DNA of 34,746 bases from Gammaproteobacteria bacterium (GCA_027315105.1 DAHUYP010000019.1:1-34746); one strand, 5' to 3'. Shown: positions 15,106 through 24,000, counted from the stretch's first letter. Numbers and translations: made by a program. The notes: generated by a model not told the origin, from the letters alone.

Positions 15106-16914
15106 ATGAGTTCGAGCGATACTTCGAACCCTGATTATTACCATCGCGTGGTCGACTGTCAGTGGGCCTGTCCGGCACACACCGACGTACCGGAATATAT
15201 CCGACTGATTGCGCAGCAGCGCTACACCGATGCCTACCTGCTGAACCGGCAGTCCAACGTCTTTCCGGGCATCCTCGGCCGGGTTTGCGATCGGCCCTGC
15301 GAGCCGGCCTGCCGCCGCGGCCGCGTCGAGGATAAACCGGTCGCGATCTGCCGTCTCAAGCGCGTGGCCTCGGACCTCAAGGGAGCGCTCGACGGACTCC
15401 TGCCGCGCGCGCCGGCGCTCAAGAACGGCAAACGCATCGCCTGCGTCGGCGCCGGTCCGGCGTCGTTGACGGTGGCGAACGATCTGGTGCCGCTGGGCTA
15501 CGAGGTCACGATATTCGAGCGGCACGCCGTGCCGGGCGGGCTGATGCGCAGCAACATCCCATCCTTCCGGCTGCCGCAGAACGTACTCGACGAAGAGATC
15601 GGCATGATCGTCGACATGGGCGTGGCGCTGCGCCTGGATTCACCGATTGCGAGCCTGCGCGCACTGCTCGACGGCGGCGGCTATGACGCCGTGTTCGTCG
15701 GTTCGGGTGCGCCCAAGGGCAGGGAACTGGAGCTGCCGGGCCGGCACGAGACCGATCGCATCCATATCGGCATCAGCTGGCTCGAATCGGTGGCTTTCGG
15801 CCATGTCAGCTCGATCGGCAAGCGCGTGCTCATCATCGGCGTCGGCAATACCGCGATGGATTGCTGCCGCAGCTCGCTGCGCCTGGGCGCCCGGAGAGTC
15901 AAAGTCATGGCGCGCAAGCCGCGCGGCTTCTTCAAGGCCTCGTCGTGGGAGCTCGAGGATGCGGAGGAGGAAAGCGTCGAGATCCTGGTCAAGCACGCGC
16001 CGAAGGCGTTCGTGGTACAGGACGGCCGGCTCGAGGGCATGCTGTTCGAGCAGCTGGAGTACGAATTCGACGGCGATCGCGTCACGCGCGAGCGCGTGAT
16101 CGGCGAGGTGACCATTCCGTGCGACGACGTGATCCTGGCCATCGGCCAGGAAAACGCGTTCCCCTGGATCGAGCGCGATATCGGCCTCGAGTTCGACCAA
16201 TGGGACCGGCCGGTGGTGGACGCGCGAACCTTTCAGTCGACGCGGCCGCAGGTGTTCTTCGGCGGCGACGCCGCGCAGGGCCCGAAGAACATCATCTGGG
16301 CGGTCGAGCAGGGGCATCAGGCCGCGCTGTCGATCCACAACTACTGCTGCGGCCGGGCGGTGACCGATCGGCCGGCAAGCGCCGTGACGCTCTCGAGCCG
16401 CAAGATGGGCATGCACGAGTGGGCCTACAAGAACGACTACGCGGCGCTCGAGCGCCGCCTGATGCCGCACGTGTCGCTCAAGGAGCGCTTCAAGAAGCTC
16501 GATATCGAAGTCGAGCTGGGCTTCAATGCCGAGCAGGCGGCGCAGGAAGCACAGCGTTGCCTGAACTGCGACGTGCAGACGGTATTCGATGCCAAGCTCT
16601 GCATCGAATGCGACGCCTGCATCGATATCTGCCCGGTCGATTGCCTGACGATCACGCATGGCGGCGACGATTCGGAGCTGCGCTCGCGCCTGCGCGCGCC
16701 TGCGCTCGTGGCGACCCAGCCGCTGTTCGTCTCGCCGCTGTTGAAGCAGACCGGACGCGTGATGGTCAAGGACGAGAACCTGTGCGTGCACTGCGGTCTG
16801 TGCGCCGAGCGTTGTCCCACCGCGGCGTGGGACATGCAGAAATCGACGATCCACTGGCCGCAAGCCGCCGACGGGGGCTCCACATGCCAACCAGCAAAGC
16901 TCAAGACCGCGTAA
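15106..16914 (+). CDS. GltD-like FAD/NAD(P) oxidoreductase fused to a 2x[4Fe-4S] ferredoxin region
   Basis: The protein has 602 residues. The N-terminal part (about 15-90) is the Fe-S domain of GltD-like proteins, with cysteines in DCQWACPAH, GRVCDRPCEPACRRG and ICRLKR. An FAD motif VGAGPASLTVAN (about 114) and an NAD(P) motif IIGVGNTAMDCC (about 245) follow, then FFGGDAAQGPKNIIWAVEQG (about 385). The C-terminal part has two ferredoxin motifs, CIECDACIDICP (about 500) and CVHCGLCAERCP (about 560), separated by some 45 residues. It overlaps the next gene by 31 bases and so belongs to the KOR module. I infer that it moves electrons between KorAB and NAD(P)H through ferredoxin-type clusters and FAD. 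GGAG at 15093-15096 supports the start. Confidence 0.88.
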   Translation: MSSSDTSNPDYYHRVVDCQWACPAHTDVPEYIRLIAQQRYTDAYLLNRQSNVFPGILGRVCDRPCEPACRRGRVEDKPVAICRLKRVASDLKGALDGLLPRAPALKNGKRIACVGAGPASLTVANDLVPLGYEVTIFERHAVPGGLMRSNIPSFRLPQNVLDEEIGMIVDMGVALRLDSPIASLRALLDGGGYDAVFVGSGAPKGRELELPGRHETDRIHIGISWLESVAFGHVSSIGKRVLIIGVGNTAMDCCRSSLRLGARRVKVMARKPRGFFKASSWELEDAEEESVEILVKHAPKAFVVQDGRLEGMLFEQLEYEFDGDRVTRERVIGEVTIPCDDVILAIGQENAFPWIERDIGLEFDQWDRPVVDARTFQSTRPQVFFGGDAAQGPKNIIWAVEQGHQAALSIHNYCCGRAVTDRPASAVTLSSRKMGMHEWAYKNDYAALERRLMPHVSLKERFKKLDIEVELGFNAEQAAQEAQRCLNCDVQTVFDAKLCIECDACIDICPVDCLTITHGGDDSELRSRLRAPALVATQPLFVSPLLKQTGRVMVKDENLCVHCGLCAERCPTAAWDMQKSTIHWPQAADGGSTCQPAKLKTA

Positions 16915-18719
16915 ACGATTTCGTCATCAAGATCGCCACGGTCAACGGCACCGGCTCGGCCAGCGCCAACGGCCTGCTGATGAAGGCGATCTTCCGCAGC
17001 GGCGTGCCGGTGGTCGGCAAGAACTACTTCCCCTCCAACATCCAGGGCTTGCCGACCTGGTACGAGATTCGCGTGACCCGCGACGCACATCGCGCGCGCG
17101 CCGGCCAGGTCGACATCATGGTCGCGCTCAATGCCGAGACCTACGCGCGCGATCTCCAGGAGGTGGCCTCGGGCGGCTACTTGATCTACGACTCGACCTG
17201 GCCGCGGCCGGCGCTGCTCAAGCGCGACGACATCAGCGTGCTCGAGGTGCCGCTCGCGCGGCTCTGCAACGAGCATTTCGACGGCGTGCGCACCCGCATC
17301 CTGATGAAGAACATCTGCTACGCGGGCGTGCTGGCGGCGCTCTGCAACCTCGACCTCGACGTCATCCATACGCTGCTGGCGCAGACCTATGCCAACAAGC
17401 CGCAGCTCGCCGACGCCAACATGAAGGCCATCCAGATCGGCTACGACCATGCGCGCGCGAGCTTCGGCTGCCCGCTGCCGCTGCGGATCGAGAAGATGAA
17501 TGCGACCGACGGCCAGATCATCATCGACGGCAATACCGCCGCCGCGCTGGGCTGTGTCTATGCCGGCGCCACCATCGGCGCCTGGTACCCGATCACGCCG
17601 TCGACGTCGCTCATGGACGCGTACAAGGGTTTTTGCGAGCGGCTGCGCATCGACCCCGAGACCGGACGCAGGAACTACTTCATGATCCAGGCCGAGGACG
17701 AGCTGGCTTCGATCGGCATGGTGATCGGCGCCGGCTGGAATGGTGCGCGCGCCTTCACCGCGACTTCCGGTCCGGGGCTGTCGCTCATGCAGGAGTTCCT
17801 TGGGCTCGCGTATTACGCCGAAGTGCCGGCGGTGGTGTTCGACGTACAGCGCGTCGGGCCCTCGACCGGCATGCCGACGCGTACCCAACAGGCCGACATC
17901 CGGGCGGCGGCCTATGCCTCGCACGGCGACACGCGCCAGGTCTGTCTGTATCCGGCCAACCCCGAGGAGTGCTTCGAATTCGCCGCCAAGGCCTTTGATC
18001 TGGCCGAGCGCCTGCAGACCCCGGTATTGGTGCTGTCGGACCTCGACATCGGCATGAACGACTGGATGTGCCCCGAGTTCAAATGGGATCCGGGCTATCA
18101 GCCCGATCGCGGCAAGCTGCTCGACGCCGAGCAGCTGCAGCACATGGAGCGCTTCTGGCGCTACTACGACCACGACAACGACGGCATCGCGCAGCGCAGC
18201 CTGCCCGGCATGCATCCGCGAGCGGCCTACTTTGCCCGCGGCTCCGGCCACACGCAATACGGTGGCTATACCGAGGATTCGAAGGAATACCAGGTGGTGG
18301 TCGACCGGCTGCGCAAGAAATGGATCACCGCTGCGCATCTGGTGCCGAAGGCCGTCATCGAGCAGGATGAGGGCACCGACGTGGCGATCGTGTCGCTGGG
18401 CAGCTGCGATGGCGCGGTGCGCGAGGCGCGCACCCGGCTGGCCGCGCAGGGAATCCGCACCAATTACCTGCGCGTGCGCGGGTTTCCGTTCGATGACGAA
18501 GTCGAGAAGTTCCTGCAGGCGCACCGCATCAACTTCGTGGTCGAGCAGAATCGCGATGCGCAGCTGCGCTCGCTGCTGATCACCGAGACCGGCGTCGACA
18601 AGACCCGCCTGCGCTCGATCCTGCACTACGACGGCATGCCGATTCCGGCCAGCTACGTGTTCAAGGGCGTGGCCTCGGTGATCACCCCCGAGCGGCCGGC
18701 GGCGCAATTGGTGAGCTGA
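16884..18719 (+). CDS. korA: 2-oxoacid:ferredoxin oxidoreductase, fused gamma-alpha subunit
   Basis: This 611-residue subunit begins with a gamma domain (about 1-190: KIATVNGTGSASANGLLMKA, FPSNIQGLPTWYEIRV). The alpha (pyrimidine-binding) domain follows: DGNTAAALGCVYAGATIGAWYPITPS divided around residue 215, then EDELASIGMVIGAGWNGARA, TSGPGLSLMQEFLGLAYYAE and VGPSTGMPTRTQQ. This is the KorA-type gamma-alpha fusion of 2-oxoglutarate or related 2-oxoacid ferredoxin oxidoreductases, which interconvert a 2-oxoacid plus CoA with the acyl-CoA, CO2 and reduced ferredoxin. The substrate cannot be read safely from sequence; 2-oxoglutarate is the usual guess. The ATG at 16884 follows GGGGG and lies inside the end of the upstream gene. 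Confidence 0.9.
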   Translation: MPTSKAQDRVNDFVIKIATVNGTGSASANGLLMKAIFRSGVPVVGKNYFPSNIQGLPTWYEIRVTRDAHRARAGQVDIMVALNAETYARDLQEVASGGYLIYDSTWPRPALLKRDDISVLEVPLARLCNEHFDGVRTRILMKNICYAGVLAALCNLDLDVIHTLLAQTYANKPQLADANMKAIQIGYDHARASFGCPLPLRIEKMNATDGQIIIDGNTAAALGCVYAGATIGAWYPITPSTSLMDAYKGFCERLRIDPETGRRNYFMIQAEDELASIGMVIGAGWNGARAFTATSGPGLSLMQEFLGLAYYAEVPAVVFDVQRVGPSTGMPTRTQQADIRAAAYASHGDTRQVCLYPANPEECFEFAAKAFDLAERLQTPVLVLSDLDIGMNDWMCPEFKWDPGYQPDRGKLLDAEQLQHMERFWRYYDHDNDGIAQRSLPGMHPRAAYFARGSGHTQYGGYTEDSKEYQVVVDRLRKKWITAAHLVPKAVIEQDEGTDVAIVSLGSCDGAVREARTRLAAQGIRTNYLRVRGFPFDDEVEKFLQAHRINFVVEQNRDAQLRSLLITETGVDKTRLRSILHYDGMPIPASYVFKGVASVITPERPAAQLVS

Positions 18720-18773
18720 TATGAGGACCGTTGCCGCCCGGCGCCGGGCCGGCAGCGGCTGGAGTACACGACG

Positions 18774-19829
18774 ATGACATTCATGGCCAAGCCCAACATC
18801 ATGCACCCGGAGCTGCCGAGGAACTCGCGCGGCATGACGCGGCGCGACTACGAGGGGGCGAGCTCGACGCTCTGTGCCGGCTGCGGCCACGACTCGATCA
18901 CCGCTGCGATCGTCGAGGCCTGCTGGGCGAATGCGCTCGAGCCGCAGAACGTCGTCAAGCTCTCCGGCATCGGCTGCTCATCCAAGACCACCGCCTACTT
19001 CGTGAGCGGCGGCCACGGCTTCAACTCGGTGCACGGCCGCATGCCCTCGATTGCGACCGGTGCCAATGCCGCCAATCCCGATCTGACCTACATCGGCGTC
19101 TCCGGCGACGGCGACACCCTCTCGATCGGGCTCGGGCAGTTCTGCCATGCGATCCGCCGCAATCTCGACATGGTGTACGTGATCGAGAACAACGGCGTCT
19201 ATGGCCTCACGAAGGGACAGTTCTCGGCCTCGGCCGACGTCGGCAGCAAGGCCAAGCGGGGCGAGACCAACAAGCAGCCGCCGATCGACCCGGTGCAGCT
19301 GGCCATCACGCTCGGCGCCTCGTTCGTCGCACGCAGCTTTTCGGGCGACAAGGCCCAGCTCGTGCCCTTGCTGCAGGCGGCGATGCACCATCGGGGTTTC
19401 GCGCTGATCGACGTGATTTCGCCGTGCGTGACCTTCAACGACCACGACGGCTCGACGCGCAGCTACGCCTACGCGCGCGAACACTATGAAGAGGTGGTGC
19501 ACGCCGACTTCGTGCCGCCGGCGCCGCAGATCGCGGTCGCATACGGCGAAGGCGAGACGCAGTCGGTGACCATGCACGATGGCAGCCGCATCCTGCTGCG
19601 CAAGATCGAGCCGGCCTACGACGCCACCGATCGCGCGGTCGCACTGGAGACGATCCAGCAGCGCCTCAAGCAGGGCGAATATCTGACCGGACTGCTCTAC
19701 ATCGGCAGCGGACAGCCCGAGTTCCATGCGCTCAACGGCACCAGCGAGGTGCCGCTGAACCGGCTGGCCTACGCCAAGCTCAATCCTGGCCCGCGGGCGC
19801 TGGCGACGACGCTGGCGAAGTTTCGCTGA
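18774..19829 (+). CDS. korB: 2-oxoacid:ferredoxin oxidoreductase, beta (TPP-binding) subunit
   Basis: This 351-residue beta subunit holds thiamine diphosphate and an Fe-S cluster. It has the cysteine pair LCAGCGHDSI (about 35), SGIGCSSKT, HGRMPSIATGANAANP, and the TPP/Mg motif GDGDTLSIG running to ENNGVYGLTKGQ (about 110-145). DVISPCVTFNDHDGST follows, which supplies the fourth cluster cysteine in relatives. GGAG at 18761-18764 sits nine bases before the ATG. It lies 54 bases after korA and completes the module. Such enzymes are oxygen-sensitive in anaerobes, but oxygen-tolerant KorAB occurs in some aerobes. Confidence 0.92.
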   Translation: MTFMAKPNIMHPELPRNSRGMTRRDYEGASSTLCAGCGHDSITAAIVEACWANALEPQNVVKLSGIGCSSKTTAYFVSGGHGFNSVHGRMPSIATGANAANPDLTYIGVSGDGDTLSIGLGQFCHAIRRNLDMVYVIENNGVYGLTKGQFSASADVGSKAKRGETNKQPPIDPVQLAITLGASFVARSFSGDKAQLVPLLQAAMHHRGFALIDVISPCVTFNDHDGSTRSYAYAREHYEEVVHADFVPPAPQIAVAYGEGETQSVTMHDGSRILLRKIEPAYDATDRAVALETIQQRLKQGEYLTGLLYIGSGQPEFHALNGTSEVPLNRLAYAKLNPGPRALATTLAKFR

Positions 19830-19885
19830 TCAGATGGGCGGCCGCCGCCGCCATCGTCGCGCTGCTCGTCACCGCGGCCTACCTG

Positions 19886-21172
19886 GTGCATACGCGGCTG
19901 CCGCGCGTCGAGACCACGGAGACGCTCGGGCCGGTACGGGTCTATCCGGCCTGGCTGCGGAGCTCCGGTTTCGTCTACCTGTTCTCCGGCGACCGCGGCT
20001 GGGGCGCGGCGGAAGAGGACGCGGCGCGCAATCTTGCGCGCGCCGGCCGGCTGGTGGTCGGCATCGATACACCGCGATTCCTGAGCTGGGAGAACGCGGC
20101 GTCCGGCGATTGCGTCTTCCTGCCGGGCCAGCTCGAGTACGACAGCCGCACGCGGCAGCGGGCCGCGAATGCCGCGCAGTATCTGGAGCCGGTGCTGCTG
20201 GGGTACGACGTCGGCGGCACGCTGGCGTACCTGTCGCAATTGCAGGCCCCGCCGCTGTCGTTCCGTGCGGTGGTCGCGATCGATCCGCAGGCCGAGATCA
20301 AGCTGCGCCGGCCGCTGTGCGATCACCCGGCAGCGGCCCGCACGGCCGAGGGCCAGAGCATCAGGCCCGAGCCGCTCGGCGGCAATGTGCCGGCGCGAAT
20401 ACTGCTGGATCGGCAGGCGGCACCGGCGGCACGCCGGTTCGTGACGGCGATCGCGGGCGATGCGGCGGGAACGGTAGTCGCGGGCAGCTCGGTGTTCGCC
20501 GCCTATGAGAGCGCCCTCGAAAGCCTCGAGGCCGAGCGGATGCGCAGCGACGTGGCGGATCTGCCGCTGGTGGAAGTGCCGGCGCCGGCGCCCAGCGGCG
20601 CTGCGTTCGCAATCCTGTATTCCGGCGACGGCGGCTGGCGCGACCTGGATCGAACGCTGGCCGACGTGCTTGCGTCCAAGGGCATGAGCGTGGTCGGAGT
20701 CGACGTGCTGCGCTACTTCTGGCGCGAGAAATCACCGGCCGACGCCGCGCGCGACCTGGGCCGGATCATTCGCCATTACCAGCAGCGGTGGCGGCAGCAG
20801 AAGGTCGTTCTGATCGGCTTCTCGTTCGGCGCCGACGTGCTGCCGTTCCTGGTCAGCCGCCTGCCGCCCGATCTGCGGGCCGACGTCGGCCTGCTGACGC
20901 TGCTGTCGCCGGAGCGCAGCACCGCGTTCGAAGTCGAGCCGACCGGCTGGCTCCACATACAGAGCCGCGCTGGCGTGCCGATCGCACCCGAGATGCAGAA
21001 GCTCGCCGATATTCGCCTGCAGTGCATCTACGGCGAAGACGAAGCGGCCGACAGCCTGTGCACGAGCGCCGCGGTGCCGCCTGCCGCGGTGCTCGCCAAG
21101 AGCGGCGGGCACCATTTCGACCAGAATTACGGCGAGCTCGCGGACCAGATCCTGGCGGCGCAGGCCGATTGA
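19886..21172 (+). CDS. AcvB/VirJ-family protein, two alpha/beta-hydrolase-like domains
   Basis: From GTG 19886 the protein has 428 residues. The C-terminal half is a VirJ domain (YSGDGGWRDLDRTLADVLASKG divided around residue 255, VGVDVLRYFWREKSP, nucleophile-type GFSFGADVLPF). The N-terminal half is a related, more divergent repeat (YLFSGDRGWGAAEEDAARNL; LLGYDVGGTLAYL). This is the AcvB/VirJ architecture. In rhizobia and Agrobacterium, AcvB-type proteins are periplasmic and hydrolyse aminoacyl-phosphatidylglycerol; no partner synthase is in this window. The real start is probably upstream. In frame from CTG at 19826, overlapping the korB stop, the sequence encodes a hydrophobic anchor, WAAAAAIVALLVTAAYLV, but no ATG, GTG or TTG is available there. 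Four bases separate it from the next gene. Confidence 0.8.
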   Translation: MHTRLPRVETTETLGPVRVYPAWLRSSGFVYLFSGDRGWGAAEEDAARNLARAGRLVVGIDTPRFLSWENAASGDCVFLPGQLEYDSRTRQRAANAAQYLEPVLLGYDVGGTLAYLSQLQAPPLSFRAVVAIDPQAEIKLRRPLCDHPAAARTAEGQSIRPEPLGGNVPARILLDRQAAPAARRFVTAIAGDAAGTVVAGSSVFAAYESALESLEAERMRSDVADLPLVEVPAPAPSGAAFAILYSGDGGWRDLDRTLADVLASKGMSVVGVDVLRYFWREKSPADAARDLGRIIRHYQQRWRQQKVVLIGFSFGADVLPFLVSRLPPDLRADVGLLTLLSPERSTAFEVEPTGWLHIQSRAGVPIAPEMQKLADIRLQCIYGEDEAADSLCTSAAVPPAAVLAKSGGHHFDQNYGELADQILAAQAD

Positions 21173-21176
21173 GGCC

Positions 21177-21989
21177 ATGGGTCGCCTCGCCGTCACTTCG
21201 GTGCTCGCGCTCCTGGCGCTCACGGGCGCTCTTGGTGCGTCGCAGGCGCGCGCCGTCGCGCAGCCCGGGAACTGGCATTGGGCCATGATCCACGGACACA
21301 GGATCTACTACGCCGTCGGCGGTAGCGGCTCGACGCTGCTGCTGCTGCACGGCGGCGGCGACTCCGGCGAGCATTCGTTCGAGCGGCAGATCGGTATCTT
21401 CTCGCAGCATCATCGCATCATTGCGCCCGACCAGGTGGGACAGGGACGTACGCCGGACGTTCCCGGGCCGTTGAGCTACACAGCCATGATGCAGGACACG
21501 GCGGCGCTGCTGCAGTTCCTGCGGTTGCGGCACGTCGATGTCATCGGCTTCAGCGACGGCGGCATCCTGGCGCTGATGCTCGCGGTGCGGCACCCCGAGC
21601 TGGTGCGCCGGATCGTGATCAGCGGCGTCAATATCGCGCCGGAAGGGCTGGGCGCGGATCAGCTGCAGGCGCTGCGTGCCGCGCAGACCAAGCGGCCCAT
21701 AACGGTCGATGAAAAACTCGCCCAGCTCTGGCTCAGCTCGCCGACCGGGGAAGAGCTCAATCCCGCGCTGCTGTCGAAGATCGAGCAGCCGGTGCTGGTG
21801 ATTTCCGGCGACCGGGACGCGATCACACTGGAGCATACGCTGCAAATATTTCACGCCTTGCCGCACGCGGAGCTGTGCGTGCTACCCGGGACCGACCACG
21901 GTACGTTCACGGGCCGCCCGGAGTGGGTCAATCCGATCATCGGCCAGTTCCTCGAACGCCCGGACGACGGCGGCCCGGCATTGCATTAG
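21177..21989 (+). CDS. Secreted alpha/beta hydrolase
   Basis: This 270-residue protein starts with a Sec signal peptide (MGRLAVTSVLALLALTGALG, cleavage likely after an Ala near 24-26). The alpha/beta-hydrolase fold shows the oxyanion HGGGDSG (about 55), the nucleophile elbow GFSDGG (about 120), the acid in ISGDRDA (about 215) and the catalytic His in GTDHGTF (about 240). All triad members are present, so it is probably active, on an unknown ester, lactone or carbon-carbon bond substrate. It begins four bases after the VirJ-like gene and may act with it in the periplasm. Confidence 0.82.
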   Translation: MGRLAVTSVLALLALTGALGASQARAVAQPGNWHWAMIHGHRIYYAVGGSGSTLLLLHGGGDSGEHSFERQIGIFSQHHRIIAPDQVGQGRTPDVPGPLSYTAMMQDTAALLQFLRLRHVDVIGFSDGGILALMLAVRHPELVRRIVISGVNIAPEGLGADQLQALRAAQTKRPITVDEKLAQLWLSSPTGEELNPALLSKIEQPVLVISGDRDAITLEHTLQIFHALPHAELCVLPGTDHGTFTGRPEWVNPIIGQFLERPDDGGPALH

Positions 21990-22161
21990 TGGATCCGGTG
22001 CGCAATCGGCCGCAGCCGCAGCCGCAGTCGCAATATTAAGATTTAGTTGCGGTTCGATTAACGGGCGTGAACAGTTCATGGCGGCGCGGAACTTCACCCG
22101 GCGCGCCGCGTCAGTCGACGTACCTATGCGACAGTCTTCGGCGCATCCAATGGAGGTCGAC

Positions 22162-22713
22162 GTGAACCCAGCGTTTCTGCTCGCGCAGCAGCGAGAGTCC
22201 ATCGTGGCCATGTCGCCGCGCACTCGGCCGCATCTGCCGCAGCTGAAGTTGAACGATCCTGCGGTGCGCGCGATGAACGATTTTCTGAGCGACCCGCCTC
22301 TGACGGTAGTCGAGGATATCGCGTTGGAGGCGGTGCTCGACGGCATGTTCCGGCTCGGCGTGCGCGCCATGCTGGTGGTGCGCGACCGTACGGTGGTGGG
22401 ACTGATCACGGCCGAGGACGCCCGCGGCTCGCAGCTGCCCAGGCAGCACCGCGGTGCGCGCGGCGACGGGTCGTTCCCGCGGGTCGCCGACGTCATGACC
22501 GCATCATTCGACGTCCCGGCAATCGACTGGCAGACGTTGCAGGAGTCGCGGATCAGCGATCTGATCGAGATCTTCGAAGGCATGCGCGTCGGCCATCTGG
22601 TCGTGTTGCAGAGCGAGTCAGCCAACCTGAGCACCGTCCGGGGCCTGATTCATCGCGATCGCCTGGAGCGCCAGCTCGGCTCGTTCAGCTGGGCGCGGCT
22701 GGGCATGGGATAG
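22162..22713 (+). CDS. CBS-domain-pair protein
   Basis: About 183 residues from GTG 22162, which has GGAGG at 22152-22156 and normal spacing. In-frame ATGs at 22078 and 22150 are alternatives with poorer ribosome sites. Two CBS motifs can be read: LTVVEDIALEAVLDGMFRLG followed by AMLVVRDRTVVGLITAEDARG, and ISDLIEIFEGMRVGHLVVLQ followed by VRGLIHRDRLERQLG. VADVMTASFDVPAI links them. CBS pairs bind adenosyl nucleotides and usually regulate a partner; with no fused enzyme domain, the target is unknown. The gene stands alone. Confidence 0.8.
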   Translation: MNPAFLLAQQRESIVAMSPRTRPHLPQLKLNDPAVRAMNDFLSDPPLTVVEDIALEAVLDGMFRLGVRAMLVVRDRTVVGLITAEDARGSQLPRQHRGARGDGSFPRVADVMTASFDVPAIDWQTLQESRISDLIEIFEGMRVGHLVVLQSESANLSTVRGLIHRDRLERQLGSFSWARLGMG

Positions 22714-22827
22714 TCGCCTGGCGGCGCGGGCCCCCCGGGGACGGCGCAGGACGCCGGAGCGCCGGGGCTGGCATTCGGGCGTGCGATATGTTTATCGTGC
22801 CGCAACGTGCGCTCCAGAGCCATCCAC

Positions 22828-23910
22828 ATGCCAGCAGACAGCCTGCGCGCCCGCCAGACGCGCGGGTTCCGGCAAACGCGGCGTTCCATGCTGGGCGCCG
22901 CCATGGCGGCGTGCCTGCCCGGCCTCTGGCCGCTCGTGCCGGCCGTGGGGCAGGCCAAGCCGCGGCGCCTGATCGACGTACACCACCATTTCCACACGCT
23001 CGAGCTCATGCGCTGGTGGGGCCGCGATTCGCTCGATCCCGCGTGGACCACGGCCGGCTCGCTCGCGGCCATGGATGGCGCCGGTGTGACGACCGCCTTG
23101 CTGTCGGTCACCCAGCCCGGAATCTGGCAGGCCAGCGACGCGGCCGGCTCGGTCAGCATGGCGCGCTCGTGCAACGAGCGCATGGCGCGGACCGTGCGCG
23201 ATCATCCTGGGCGTTTCGGCTTCTTTCTCGCTTTGCCGTTGCCGCAGGTCGGCGCCAGCCTGGCCGAGATCGGCTATGGGCTCGACGTGCTCAAGGCCGA
23301 CGGTGTCGGGCTGCTCTCGAGCTACGATGACAAATATCTCGGAGATCCGGCGTTCGCGCCGGTGTTCCAGGAGCTGAACCGGCGCCGCGCGGTCGTCTAC
23401 GTGCATCCGATGGCGCCGCGCTGCTGTTCGACGCTCGTGCCCGGCATCCCCGCCACCGCCTTCGAGGTGCCGACCGATACCACCCGGACCATCGAGAGCC
23501 TGCTGATCAGCGGGACACTGGCGCACTCGAGCGAGATCCGGTTCATCTTCGCACACGGCGGCGGCACGCTGCCGTTCGTTGCCGAACGCATCATCCGCGT
23601 GGCGACCCAGGCGCCGGCGAGCCCGGCGCCGGCGGGCCCGGCCCGCCCGTCGGCCGACGCGCTGCGCACGGCCTTGCGCGGCCTGCACTTCGACACCGCG
23701 AGTGTGGCCAACCCGGCGGCCTGGGCGGCGCTCACGAATTTCACCTCGCCGAACCGGATTCTGTTCGGCAGCGATTATCCCTATCAGCCCATGGACGCGA
23801 ACCTCGGCGCACTGCGCGCCATGGAACAGCGCTTCGAGCTCGGTCGCGCCGACATCGAGGCCATCGAATACGGCAACGCACGACAGCTGATGCCGGCACG
23901 GTCTGCCTGA
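22828..23910 (+). CDS. Exported amidohydrolase-2 (ACMSD-like) family protein
   Basis: This 360-residue metal-dependent hydrolase or decarboxylase belongs to the amidohydrolase-2 family. The N-terminus has QTRRSMLGAAMAACLPG (about 16-32), a twin-arginine-like signal, though it lacks the full RRxFLK consensus. The metal-site motif DVHHHFH (about 50-56) follows, then VYVHPMAP (about 195), IFAHGGGTLPFVAERI (about 235) and the final-strand Asp in LFGSDYPYQP (about 315). Relatives act on aromatic or carboxylated ring compounds (ACMSD, isoorotate decarboxylase types); the substrate here is unknown. The ATG at 22828 lacks a clear Shine-Dalgarno sequence. An in-frame GTG at 22807 would add seven residues. 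Confidence 0.82.
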   Translation: MPADSLRARQTRGFRQTRRSMLGAAMAACLPGLWPLVPAVGQAKPRRLIDVHHHFHTLELMRWWGRDSLDPAWTTAGSLAAMDGAGVTTALLSVTQPGIWQASDAAGSVSMARSCNERMARTVRDHPGRFGFFLALPLPQVGASLAEIGYGLDVLKADGVGLLSSYDDKYLGDPAFAPVFQELNRRRAVVYVHPMAPRCCSTLVPGIPATAFEVPTDTTRTIESLLISGTLAHSSEIRFIFAHGGGTLPFVAERIIRVATQAPASPAPAGPARPSADALRTALRGLHFDTASVANPAAWAALTNFTSPNRILFGSDYPYQPMDANLGALRAMEQRFELGRADIEAIEYGNARQLMPARSA

Positions 23911-23959
23911 CGACGGTGATCGCGCGCTACGCGCCGGTCCGGCGGCTGCGCGACGGCGC

Positions 23960-23968
23960 TGATACACT
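23960..23968 (+). promoter_or_regulatory. Extended -10 promoter element for the small membrane protein
   Basis: TGATACACT is an extended -10 (TGn plus TACACT, 4 of 6 matches). It predicts transcription from about 23976, 25 bases before the ATG at 24001. No good -35 is present, which is acceptable for an extended -10 promoter. Confidence 0.4.
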
Positions 23969-24000
23969 GCCGCCACACGGATGTCGAACAGGAACGCGGC

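Noticed and set aside
16437-18890. An 817-codon open frame on the minus strand
   Set aside because: It mirrors korA codon by codon; composition and absence of motifs mark it as a shadow frame.
22008-22034. Short tandem GCCGCA units before the CBS gene
   Set aside because: Only three copies in a GC-rich background; not enough for a functional repeat.
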